The notes under the pieces: model-generated | Seen by the model: only the letters and a program-made list of their open reading frames with translations | What the model was told of the DNA's origin: nothing | The model's database searches: none | NCBI GenBank assembly: GCA_002389055.1 | Contig: DGNT01000186.1 | Coordinates: forward strand, 2,211 to 8,718 | Direction: 5' to 3' | DNA: 6,508 bases | From: Alcanivorax sp. UBA4485 | GTDB taxonomy: Bacteria > Pseudomonadota > Gammaproteobacteria > Pseudomonadales > Alcanivoracaceae | Position numbers and translations under genes: made by a program | In this document: piece after piece, positions 1-5,893 of the stretch | Position numbering within the stretch: position 1 is the first letter of the stretch | Layout: every line of letters starts with the position of its first letter

Positions 1-54
1 TCTCGGATACGGAGCACCGGACGCAGGAAGCACAGAGGTCTCTGGAATCCTGCC
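1..54. other. Short gene-free left edge
   Basis: No coding region, promoter or RNA gene can be supported here. It lies between the window edge and the hairpin/REP block downstream of the yqcC-like gene. It may belong to the intergenic region of the next, unseen gene. Confidence 0.4.
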
Positions 55-70
55 GGCCGACAAGTCGGCC
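55..70. repeat. Perfect inverted repeat (hairpin) beside the REP element
   Basis: GGCCGA (55-60) and TCGGCC (65-70) are perfect reverse complements around a CAAG loop; the pairing could extend by one more base pair. The hairpin lies about 35 bp past the stop of the yqcC-like gene in the minus-strand direction. Neither strand has a clear run of T after it: the plus strand has only TTT and the minus strand reads GGCAGG. It is therefore a weak candidate for an intrinsic terminator. It directly abuts the REP-like palindrome and may be part of the same composite element, or an RNA 3'-end stabiliser. Confidence 0.55.
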
Positions 71-71
71 T

Positions 72-96
72 TTCGCGGGCGGGGCCCGCTCCCACA
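72..96. repeat. REP-like extragenic palindrome (Pseudomonas-type)
   Basis: On the minus strand the block starts TGTGGGAGCGGGC and ends GCCCGCGAA. It contains the perfect stem GCGGGC (75-80) / GCCCGC (84-89) around a GGG loop. A GTGG-type head, a GCGGG...CCCGC stem, a CGCGAA end and an adjacent GGCC match the REP elements known from Pseudomonas putida and P. fluorescens (from memory, not searched). Such elements lie outside genes, are present in many copies, and are thought to be mobilised by RAYT-family tyrosine transposases; some affect mRNA ends or bind nucleoid proteins. Here it follows the last gene of a minus-strand operon, a typical REP position. Only one copy is in the window, so repeat status is inferred from the motif. 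Confidence 0.65.
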
Positions 97-104
97 AAGC
101 GGTG

Positions 105-422
105 CTAGAAGTGGTTGTCGAACTCGGAGAGCAGGGCGACCAGATTTTCGGTGTCCTGGGGGAGTTCTTTGAGGGCTTCCTCGGCCATGGGGGCCACGTC
201 GCATTGCGCCGGTAGCGGGTGCTGTTCGGCGAGCAGGGCGCGGAAGCGGGCGATAAACACCCATTGCAGCCACTGGCTGAAGTGCATGCGGTCGGCGAAA
301 AATGGCGTGCTGCTTTCGAACGCCTCCGGTTCCGGGGGGTGGCCTTCCCACAGTCCCAGGCTTTGCAGTTCGCTCTGCATGTCGTCGAGCAGGGTATTCA
401 GTTGGCCGCGGGTATCGGTCAT
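105..422 (-). CDS. YqcC-family (DUF446) protein
   Basis: A small soluble protein of 105 residues, a usual length for this family. It resembles E. coli YqcC along its length: an N-terminal helical stretch, W25, the FxSxxPF segment (F35-F41, followed by F42 and A43-D44-R45-M46), the WLQWVFI block (51-57), then LPAQCDVAPMAEEAL (70-84) matching the YqcC LPG...VAPYYEMAL region. No catalytic motif, signal peptide or membrane segment is visible. The family is helical and of unknown function. In enterobacteria yqcC is beside the pseudouridine synthase gene truC, whereas here it ends the dapF-xerC operon. It starts 24 bp after the HAD phosphatase stop; the Shine-Dalgarno is weak (GAG about 4 nt before ATG). 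It is probably cotranscribed with the genes upstream. The family assignment is secure; the function is unknown. Confidence 0.85.
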   Translation of the reverse strand: MTDTRGQLNTLLDDMQSELQSLGLWEGHPPEPEAFESSTPFFADRMHFSQWLQWVFIARFRALLAEQHPLPAQCDVAPMAEEALKELPQDTENLVALLSEFDNHF

Positions 423-446
423 GGGTCTCGGCGTCCGTGGTCGGCT

Positions 447-1154
447 TCAGTCATCGAACAAGGGCAGCAGATCGGTCAGTTCGCGCAGATGGTGAATATG
501 GTGCTCGGGTTTGTCCAGGTCGCCGGGCCAGCGCAGGTCGATCAGGTTGGCCCACACCGCGTGGAAGCCGTGCTGGCGGGCCGCGTCCACGTCTTCCACC
601 GGGTGGTCGCCCACATGCAGCGCCTGCTCCGGCCGCACGCCGGCGCTGTGCAGGGCGGCCTGGAACATGTCCGGGTCCGGCTTGCGCCGGCCGATGCTTT
701 CGGCGGAATGATGAAAGCCGAACAGCTCGCGGATGCCGATCCGTTTGAGGTCGGCGTTGCCGTTGCTGAGCGCCCCCAGGGTGTAGCTGTCCGCCAGGGT
801 TTCCAGCACTTCCAGCGCGCCGGGAAAAAACGTCACCCGGTTGCGGGCGTCATGGAAGACCTGAAAGGCGTCGGCGGCGATGTGGCGCGCTTCCTTGTCC
901 TTGAAACCGGCGTCGATAAAGGCCTGGGCCATGGCGTCGCGGCGTAGGCGGGTCAGGTTATTGAGGTAATCCGGGTGCTCACGCACCAATTGATCGCGCA
1001 CCAGCCGCACCCGCTCCGCGGTGAGCGCGGCGGCGGCCGAGGGGTGGTGCTCGGCGATCCAGTCGCTGCAGGTCTTTTCCGCCTGCCGTATCACTTCGTC
1101 CACCGGCCACAGGGTGTTGTCCAGGTCGAAGGTGATCAGTTTCAGTCCGGTCAT
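447..1154 (-). CDS. HAD-family phosphatase, YigB-like
   Basis: A haloacid dehalogenase superfamily hydrolase of 235 residues, close to E. coli YigB (238). All four HAD motifs are present: motif I ITFDLDNTLW with nucleophile D10 and general acid/base D12; motif II at S130-N131; motif III K158 in GRRKPDP; motif IV GDHPVEDVD with D183 and D188. The helical cap lies between motifs I and II, at about residues 15-105. E. coli YigB can dephosphorylate 5-amino-6-(5-phosphoribitylamino)uracil in riboflavin synthesis, and it also sits directly after xerC, so a similar role is likely. HAD enzymes are promiscuous, however, and the substrate cannot be read from sequence. The frame is open further upstream, to an ATG at 1208, but that adds 18 unrelated-looking residues and overlaps xerC. 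The ATG at 1154 places motif I at the usual distance and leaves 25 bp after xerC. Confidence 0.88.
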   Translation of the reverse strand: MTGLKLITFDLDNTLWPVDEVIRQAEKTCSDWIAEHHPSAAAALTAERVRLVRDQLVREHPDYLNNLTRLRRDAMAQAFIDAGFKDKEARHIAADAFQVFHDARNRVTFFPGALEVLETLADSYTLGALSNGNADLKRIGIRELFGFHHSAESIGRRKPDPDMFQAALHSAGVRPEQALHVGDHPVEDVDAARQHGFHAVWANLIDLRWPGDLDKPEHHIHHLRELTDLLPLFDD

Positions 1155-1179
1155 GGGCTCAATAATAAGGGGTTGTGGA

Positions 1180-2082
1180 TCAGTCGTCTTCCTCGCGCCG
1201 CTGAGCACGGGGGTGGGCGCCGTCGTAGATTTTCGCCAGGTGCTGGAAATCCAGATGGGTGTAGACCTGGGTGGTGCTCAGGTTGGCGTGGCCGAGCAGT
1301 TCCTGGACCGCGCGCAGGTCGCCGGAAGACTCCAGCACATGGGTGGCGAAGGAGTGGCGCAACTTGTGCGGGTGCAGGTGGTCGTCCAGGCCCCGGGTCA
1401 GCGCCGCCCGGCGCAGCCGCTGCTGCACGCTGGAGGGGCTGATACGCCGCCCGCGCCGGCTCAGGAACAGGGCCGGCTCGTCGGCGTCGGCGGTGAACAG
1501 GGGGCGGGCTTTGAGCCAGGCGCGCACCGCGTTCAGCGCCGGGGTGCCCACCGGCAGTTGGCGGGTCTTGTTGCCCTTGCCGGTGACCAGCAGCTGGGCG
1601 CTGGCCAGATCGATGCTGTCCAGGTTGAGGCTGATCAGTTCCGCCAGGCGCAGTCCGCAGGCGTACAACAGCTCCAGCATCGCCTGGTCGCGCAGCCCCA
1701 GCGGGCCCTCGCCGCCTTCCGCGTCGAGCAGTTGGCGGGTCTGGTCCGCGTCCAGGGCCTTGGGCAGACGGCGGCCGCTTTTCGGGGCGCGCACGTCCAG
1801 GGCCGGGTTGTCCCGCGCCAGGCCCTCGCGGTTCATCCAGGTGTAGAAGGTGCGCAAAGTGGAGAGCAGGCGCTGCAGGCTGCGCCCGCCCAGACCCTGG
1901 CGGTGCAGCCGCGCCACCAGGGCGCGCACGTCGTGGACCGTGACCCGGGTCCAGGGCGGCAGATGCGGGGCCGCCCGTTCCAGATCGCGCTGGTAGTGCT
2001 TGACGGTATGCGGGGACAGCCGCCGTTCGCTGGCCAGGTGGCGCACGAAGGCGGTGAGGGTGCCGTCGCCGCGCTCAGGCAC
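1180..2082 (-). CDS. xerC: Tyrosine recombinase XerC
   Basis: A site-specific recombinase of 300 residues that, with XerD, acts at the chromosomal dif site to resolve dimers before cell division. The N-terminal SAM-like core-binding domain (about 5-95) includes LSPHTVKHYQRDL. The catalytic domain (about 105-290) has the full active-site set: R145 (CGLRLAEL), K169 (TGKGNK), H239 and R242 (HKLRHSFATH), H265 (LLGHANLSTTQ) and nucleophile Y274 (VYTH). These positions nearly match E. coli XerC, which is 298 residues long. XerC rather than XerD is favoured by the DUF484-xerC-HAD context. The start is GTG, overlapping the DUF484 stop by 8 nt (GTGCCTGA), with an AGG Shine-Dalgarno 6 nt upstream inside the DUF484 gene; this indicates translational coupling. 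The enzyme appears intact. No dif site is visible in the window. Confidence 0.96.
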   Translation of the reverse strand: MPERGDGTLTAFVRHLASERRLSPHTVKHYQRDLERAAPHLPPWTRVTVHDVRALVARLHRQGLGGRSLQRLLSTLRTFYTWMNREGLARDNPALDVRAPKSGRRLPKALDADQTRQLLDAEGGEGPLGLRDQAMLELLYACGLRLAELISLNLDSIDLASAQLLVTGKGNKTRQLPVGTPALNAVRAWLKARPLFTADADEPALFLSRRGRRISPSSVQQRLRRAALTRGLDDHLHPHKLRHSFATHVLESSGDLRAVQELLGHANLSTTQVYTHLDFQHLAKIYDGAHPRAQRREEDD

Positions 2083-2788
2083 GTTGCGCCTGGCGCGGCG
2101 AGGCCGGCCGGCTGACGTCCACCAGCCGGCGGCTGAGCACCTGACCGATATGGGTAATGAACAGGGTGCCCATGGAGCTGCGGAAGTGCATGGCGTCGCG
2201 GCTGCCGATGGCGAGAATGCCGAGCCGGCCGTTATGTTCCAGAGGCACCACGGCGGCGGAGCGCACCTGATCGGCCTGGTCCTGGAACAGCGCCTGCAGC
2301 TCTTCGCCGCGCAGTACGCCGCACACCGCCTTGCCGGTGCGCAGCAGCGGCGCCAGCGGCTGCGGCAGGTCGTCCGGGTCGACGAAGCGCACCTGCTTGC
2401 GCACCTCGCCGAGCAGCTTGGCTTCCCGGTCGTGCAGCAGCAGCGCCACGGTGTCGCAGCGGAATTCGTCTTCCAGGCTGCGCAGTAGCTGACGCAGCAG
2501 CTTGTCGGTGCTGCGCGCTTCCAGCAGCGCCAGGGTCAGGCGGCGGGTATGCTCGAACAGCTGGTCGTTTTCCCGGGCCACGTCGATCAGCCCGTTGAGC
2601 CGCTCGCGCAGCTCTTGATTGCGCTCGCGCAGGATCGCCGCCTGGCGCTCCAGCAGCGAGACCGCCGGACCGCGCGGGTCCGGCAGGCGCATCAGTTCCA
2701 GCAGGTCGGAACGCTGCTGGAAGAATTCCGGGTTCTGGCGCAGAAAGGCGGCCACCTTGTCGGCGCTCAGCTTGGTGTCGTCGGTCAT
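2075..2788 (-). CDS. DUF484 family protein (GAF-like), xerC-linked
   Basis: A cytoplasmic protein of 237 residues belonging to the DUF484 family, which is usually encoded between dapF and xerC in gammaproteobacteria. The N-terminus carries the family signature VAAFLRQNPEFF (12-23), followed by LLELMRLPDPRGPAVSLLERQ. A helical, probably coiled-coil segment rich in E, R, Q and L covers about 45-82. Residues of about 85-225 look like a GAF-type sensory fold (CDTVALLLHD, AAVVPLEHNGRLGILAIGS, FITHIGQVLSRRL). No catalytic residues are recognisable. The function is not established; a link with XerC is only suggested by conserved adjacency. The ATG at 2788 overlaps the dapF stop as ATGA, and GGAG lies 8 nt upstream. 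The 3' end overlaps the xerC GTG start. The C-terminal tail (about 226-237) looks disordered. Confidence 0.92.
   Translation of the reverse strand: MTDDTKLSADKVAAFLRQNPEFFQQRSDLLELMRLPDPRGPAVSLLERQAAILRERNQELRERLNGLIDVARENDQLFEHTRRLTLALLEARSTDKLLRQLLRSLEDEFRCDTVALLLHDREAKLLGEVRKQVRFVDPDDLPQPLAPLLRTGKAVCGVLRGEELQALFQDQADQVRSAAVVPLEHNGRLGILAIGSRDAMHFRSSMGTLFITHIGQVLSRRLVDVSRPASPRQAQRA
2089..2091 (-). promoter_or_regulatory. Shine-Dalgarno core supporting the GTG start of xerC
   Basis: AGG on the minus strand lies 6 nt before GTG at 2082, within the last codons of the DUF484 gene. The nearby stop of the upstream gene and this spacing support initiation at GTG by ribosomes finishing the DUF484 frame. 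It is a short core, so the support is moderate. Confidence 0.5.
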
Positions 2789-3672
2789 GCCGAAGGCTCC
2801 GTGGTGGGGCCCTGGTCCGAGGGCGGGCCCGCTACGTCGATTTCGCCATCATAGACACGGCTGGCGGGGCCTGTCATCCGGATACCGCCGTGGCCGTCGT
2901 AGTGAACCTGCAGGTCGCCACCGGCCAGGTGCACGGTGACGGTGTCGTCGAGCAGGCCGCGGCGCTGGCCGCACACCACCGCGGCGCAGGCGCCGGAACC
3001 GCAGGCCAGGGTTTCGCCGGCGCCGCGCTCGAACACCCGCAGGCGGATCTCGCGGCGGCTGACGATCTGCATGAAGCCCACGTTAACCCGCTCGGGGAAC
3101 TGCTCGTGGTGTTCCAGCTCCGGGCCCAGGGTGGCCACCGGGGCGTTGTCCACGTTCTCGGTGAGCATCACCAGATGCGGGTTGCCCAGGCCCACCGCCG
3201 AGATTTCGTAGGCGTTGTTGCCCGACACCAGAATGTAGGTGTCCGCTTCCTGCTTGGCGCGGAAGGGGATCGCTTGCGGGGCCCACAGGGGCGCGCCCAT
3301 GTCCACGGTGACCAGGCCGTCGTCGGTGACGTTCAGGGCCATCTCGCCGGCGGCGGTCTCCACCCGGATGCTGTGCTTGTCGGTGAGCCCTTCGTCGCGC
3401 ACGAAGCGGGCGAAGCAGCGCGCGCCGTTACCGCACTGGCTCACTTCCGAGCCGTCGGAATTGAAGATCCGGTAGCGGAAATCCACACCCTCATGGCGGG
3501 GCGGCTGCACCACCAGCATCTGGTCGAAGCCGACCCCGAAATGCCGGTCGCCGAGCCGGCGCAGCTCCGCCACCGGCAACGGGGGGCCGTCCTCGGGCAA
3601 CGGCTGGTCGCAGCCGTTGAGCACCAGGAAGTCGTTGCCCAGGCCGTGCATTTTGGTGAAGCGCAGTCGCAT
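2785..3672 (-). CDS. dapF: Diaminopimelate epimerase DapF
   Basis: A PLP-independent epimerase that converts LL-diaminopimelate to meso-diaminopimelate, which is used in peptidoglycan and as the lysine precursor. The N-terminus MRLRFTKMHGLGNDFLVL is the family signature. The two catalytic cysteines are present: C80 in NSDGSEVSQCGNGARCFARF and C224 in ETLACGSGACAAV. Substrate-binding segments include GLGNPH (161-166) and ERGAGET (215-221). The usual fold ends near SRVYDGEI (271-278). The protein is 295 residues, about 20 longer than E. coli DapF (274); part of this is a Pro/Ser/Thr-rich tail (about 281-295). The start at 3672 has a weak TGGA about 8 nt upstream, and a likely promoter lies just before it. 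dapF is the first gene of the dapF-DUF484-xerC-HAD-yqcC unit. It is separated from lysA by the inverted rlmJ. Confidence 0.97.
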   Translation of the reverse strand: MRLRFTKMHGLGNDFLVLNGCDQPLPEDGPPLPVAELRRLGDRHFGVGFDQMLVVQPPRHEGVDFRYRIFNSDGSEVSQCGNGARCFARFVRDEGLTDKHSIRVETAAGEMALNVTDDGLVTVDMGAPLWAPQAIPFRAKQEADTYILVSGNNAYEISAVGLGNPHLVMLTENVDNAPVATLGPELEHHEQFPERVNVGFMQIVSRREIRLRVFERGAGETLACGSGACAAVVCGQRRGLLDDTVTVHLAGGDLQVHYDGHGGIRMTGPASRVYDGEIDVAGPPSDQGPTTEPSA

Positions 3673-3706
3673 GGCGGCGTCCAGAGTCGGGTTACGGGAA
3701 AGCGTT

Positions 3707-3735
3707 ATTGTAAGGCCGCGAGCCGGTTAGGAACA
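3707..3735 (-). promoter_or_regulatory. Candidate sigma-70 promoter for dapF operon
   Basis: The minus strand has TACAAT at 3712-3707, five of six matches to TATAAT. A poor -35 (TGTTCC at 3735-3730, or CTGTTC one base further) sits 17-18 bp upstream. Transcription would start near 3700, giving a leader of about 28 nt before the dapF ATG. A promoter is needed here, because the gene upstream of dapF runs in the opposite direction. The -35 region overlaps that of the divergent rlmJ promoter. Confidence 0.55.
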
Positions 3736-3757
3736 GCGGTGAAGGAGACGCTACAAT
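3728..3757 (+). promoter_or_regulatory. Candidate sigma-70 promoter for rlmJ
   Basis: TACAAT at 3752-3757 is a good -10 box. The -35 is poorly conserved: the best candidates, around TTAGGA/TAGGAA (3727-3733), have 18-19 bp spacing. Transcription would start near 3764, leaving about 20 nt of leader before the ATG at 3785. This leader contains a GGA Shine-Dalgarno core at 3775-3777, 7 nt from the start. The weak -35 suggests modest constitutive expression or dependence on an activator. Confidence 0.55.
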
Positions 3758-3784
3758 GCACGCTCGCAACCGCCGGATGTCCTA

Positions 3785-4642
3785 ATGCTTTCCTATCGTC
3801 ACAGCTACCACGCCGGAAACTTCGCCGATGTGCTCAAGCATCTGGTGCAGGTGTCGGTGCTCGACCATCTGCTGCTCAAGGACAAGCCGTTCGTGGTGCA
3901 CGACACCCACGGCGGCGCGGGGGTCTATGAGGTCGCCTCCGAGCACATGCAGAAAACCGGGGAATACCAGGAAGGCATCGCGCGCCTGTACGGCGCCAGC
4001 ACCGGCCTGCCGCTGATCAACCGCTACCTGAATCTGGTCAGCCGTTTCAGTCGGCCGGGCGGGCTCAGCCACTACCCGGGCTCACCGGCGATCAGCGCGG
4101 CGCTGCTGCGCGACCAGGACCGGCTGCAGGTCACCGAGCTGCACAGCACCGACGCCGCCCTGCTGGAGGCCCATTTTCGCGGTGACCGCCGGGTGCGGGT
4201 GTACAAGCAGGACGCCTGGGCGGGGGTAAAGGCGTTGTTGCCGGCGGCGCACAAACGCGGCCTGGTGCTGGTGGACCCGTCCTACGAACTGAGCGGCGAC
4301 GACCGCGCCACCGTGGCCGGCGTGCGCGAAGCGATCAAGCGGTTCAACACCGGCTGTTTCGTGGTCTGGTATCCGATGCTGCAGCGCCGCCGGGCGGATT
4401 ATCTGGCGCGCGGCCTGATGGGGCTGGCGGACAAGCACCTGCGGGTGGAATTGAATGTGCTCAATGACGGCGCCGTCCGGGGCATGACCGGGTCCGGGTT
4501 GGTGGTGCTTAATCCGCCCTGGACTCTGGCCGGGCAGATGGAAGAGGCGTTGCCGTTCCTGCACGGAAAGCTCAGCCAGGGCGGCGGCGGTTATCGGTTG
4601 GAGAGCGACGCCGGCATGCTGCTGGAGCACGCCGCCCGCTAG
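3785..4642 (+). CDS. rlmJ: 23S rRNA (adenine(2030)-N6)-methyltransferase RlmJ
   Basis: A cytoplasmic SAM-dependent enzyme that methylates N6 of A2030 in 23S rRNA. At 285 residues it is close to E. coli RlmJ (280) and aligns throughout: MLSYRHSYHAGNFADVLKH (1-19), SAM-binding motif I DTHGGAG (40-46), TGEYQEGIARLY (58-69), HYPGSP (96-101), ELH (118-120), the catalytic segment VDPSYE (163-168), WYPML (195-199), RGMTGSGLVVLNPPW (232-246) and LPFLHGKL (256-263). Y4, K18 and D164 match residues of known importance in E. coli. The catalytic motif reads D-P-S-Y rather than the common D-P-P-Y. The later NPPW is a conserved family feature. The gene has its own promoter region, points against its neighbours and ends 7 bp before the lysA stop. 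It is a single-gene unit inserted in inverse orientation between lysA and dapF. Confidence 0.95.
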   Translation: MLSYRHSYHAGNFADVLKHLVQVSVLDHLLLKDKPFVVHDTHGGAGVYEVASEHMQKTGEYQEGIARLYGASTGLPLINRYLNLVSRFSRPGGLSHYPGSPAISAALLRDQDRLQVTELHSTDAALLEAHFRGDRRVRVYKQDAWAGVKALLPAAHKRGLVLVDPSYELSGDDRATVAGVREAIKRFNTGCFVVWYPMLQRRRADYLARGLMGLADKHLRVELNVLNDGAVRGMTGSGLVVLNPPWTLAGQMEEALPFLHGKLSQGGGGYRLESDAGMLLEHAAR

Positions 4643-4649
4643 CCGCCTG

Positions 4650-5891
4650 CTAGGGCAGCAAGGTTTCCAGCCGCAGCTGCTCGTCCACGGTTTCGCGGGC
4701 GCGCACCAGAAACGCCTGGTCGCCGTCCACCATCACTTCGGCGGGCCGGTTGCGGCTGTTGTAGTTGCTCGCCATCACGAAGCCGTAGGCGCCGGCGGAG
4801 CGCACCGCCAGATAATCGCCGGCTTCCAGCGCCAGCGCCCGATCCTTGCCCAGGAAGTCGCCGGTTTCGCACACCGGGCCGACGATGTCCCAGTCACGGC
4901 AATCCGCCTCGTGGGGTTTCACCGGTACGATCTCCTGCCAGGCGGAGTACAGGCTGGGCCGGATCAGATCGTTCATGGCGCCGTCCACCACCGCGAAATT
5001 GCGGTGCTCGGTGGGCTTGAGGAACAGTACCTGGGTGATGAACAGGCCGGCGTTGGCGGCGATCGAACGGCCCGGCTCGATGTGTACCGGCAGGTCGCCG
5101 GGAATGTGCTTGAGCAGGGCCTGCACGTAATCGGAACGGGCCGGCGGGGCCTCGTCCTGGTAGGTGACGCCCAGGCCGCCGCCCAGGTCCAGATGATGGA
5201 TCTCAATGCCCAGGGCCTGCAGGTCGCCGAGCAGTTTCAGTACCCGCTCCAGGGCGTCCTCGAAGGGCGCCAGGCGGGTCAGCTGGCTGCCGATGTGGCA
5301 GTCGATGCCCAGCACCTTGATGTGCGGCAGTTCGGCGGCGCGCTGGTATAGCGCCGGCGCTTTCTGAATATCGACGCCGAACTTGTTCTCTTTCAGGCCG
5401 GTGGAGATGTAGGGGTGAGTCTGGGCGTCCACGTCCGGGTTCACACGGATCGCGATCGGCGCCACCCGGTCCAGTTCGCCGGCCACCAGATTCAGCAATT
5501 CCAGCTCGGCGGCGGACTCCACGTTGAAGCAATGAATCCCCACTTTCAGCGCGTCGGCCATTTCCCCGGCGGTTTTGCCGACCCCGGAGAACACGATGTT
5601 GTGCGGCTCGCCACCGGCGCGCAGCACCCGCTCCAGCTCGCCGCCGGAGACAATGTCGAAGCCGGCGCCGGCTTGGGCCAGCACCTGTAGGACCGCCAGG
5701 TTGCTGTTCGCCTTGACCGCGTAGCAGACCCGGTGCGGATGATCGCCGAAGGCGTCATCGAAGGCGTGGTAGTGGGTCTCCAGGGCGTCCCGGGAATACA
5801 GATACAGCGGCGTGCCGAAGCGCTCCGCCAATTGCGTCACGGGCAGCTCTTCGGCGAACAGTTCGCCGTCGCGGTAGGAGAAGGGATCCAT
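4650..5891 (-). CDS. lysA: Diaminopimelate decarboxylase LysA
   Basis: A PLP enzyme (fold type III, alanine-racemase-like barrel) that decarboxylates meso-diaminopimelate to L-lysine, the last step of lysine synthesis. At 413 residues it is of usual length. Key motifs are PLP lysine K60 in YAVKANSN, HIGSQ (199-203), the glycine loop GGGLGV (237-242), EPGRS (272-276), CETGD (341-345) with the active-site cysteine C341, and YGFVMASNYNSR starting at Y369. Two in-frame ATGs lie 6 nt apart. The first (5897) overlaps the lptM stop as ATGA, but its AGGA is directly adjacent. The second (5891) has the same AGGA at an ideal 6 nt and gives MDPFSYRDGELFAE, very like Pseudomonas LysA MNAFNYRDGELFAE, so I chose it. 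The protein lengthens by two residues if 5897 is used. lysA is coupled to lptM and convergent with rlmJ. Confidence 0.97.
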   Translation of the reverse strand: MDPFSYRDGELFAEELPVTQLAERFGTPLYLYSRDALETHYHAFDDAFGDHPHRVCYAVKANSNLAVLQVLAQAGAGFDIVSGGELERVLRAGGEPHNIVFSGVGKTAGEMADALKVGIHCFNVESAAELELLNLVAGELDRVAPIAIRVNPDVDAQTHPYISTGLKENKFGVDIQKAPALYQRAAELPHIKVLGIDCHIGSQLTRLAPFEDALERVLKLLGDLQALGIEIHHLDLGGGLGVTYQDEAPPARSDYVQALLKHIPGDLPVHIEPGRSIAANAGLFITQVLFLKPTEHRNFAVVDGAMNDLIRPSLYSAWQEIVPVKPHEADCRDWDIVGPVCETGDFLGKDRALALEAGDYLAVRSAGAYGFVMASNYNSRNRPAEVMVDGDQAFLVRARETVDEQLRLETLLP

Positions 5892-5893
5892 GG

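Noticed and set aside
1155..1208. Extended start for the HAD phosphatase
   Set aside because: It would overlap the end of xerC by 29 nt and add 18 residues before motif I, which YigB-type proteins do not have.
1021..2115. Long plus-strand open frame (364 codons) antisense to xerC and part of the HAD gene
   Set aside because: The opposite strand encodes a complete XerC with all active-site residues. The antisense product is a Gln/Ala/Val/Gly-rich sequence with no recognisable motif, as expected of a GC-rich shadow frame.
2890..3930. Long plus-strand open frame (346 codons) antisense to dapF and running into rlmJ
   Set aside because: It is rich in His, Ala, Val and Gly, has no family motif, and crosses both the divergent promoter region and the true rlmJ start in another frame. 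It is a shadow of dapF.
4508..4522. NPPW in RlmJ as a second methyltransferase active site
   Set aside because: The same motif is present near the C-terminus of E. coli RlmJ, whose known active site is the earlier D164 motif, so this is a normal family feature.
4082..4630. Minus-strand open frame (182 codons) antisense to rlmJ, which would restore collinearity between lysA and dapF
   Set aside because: The plus strand encodes a full-length RlmJ with family motifs throughout. The antisense product is rich in Gln, His and Arg and matches nothing I recognise.
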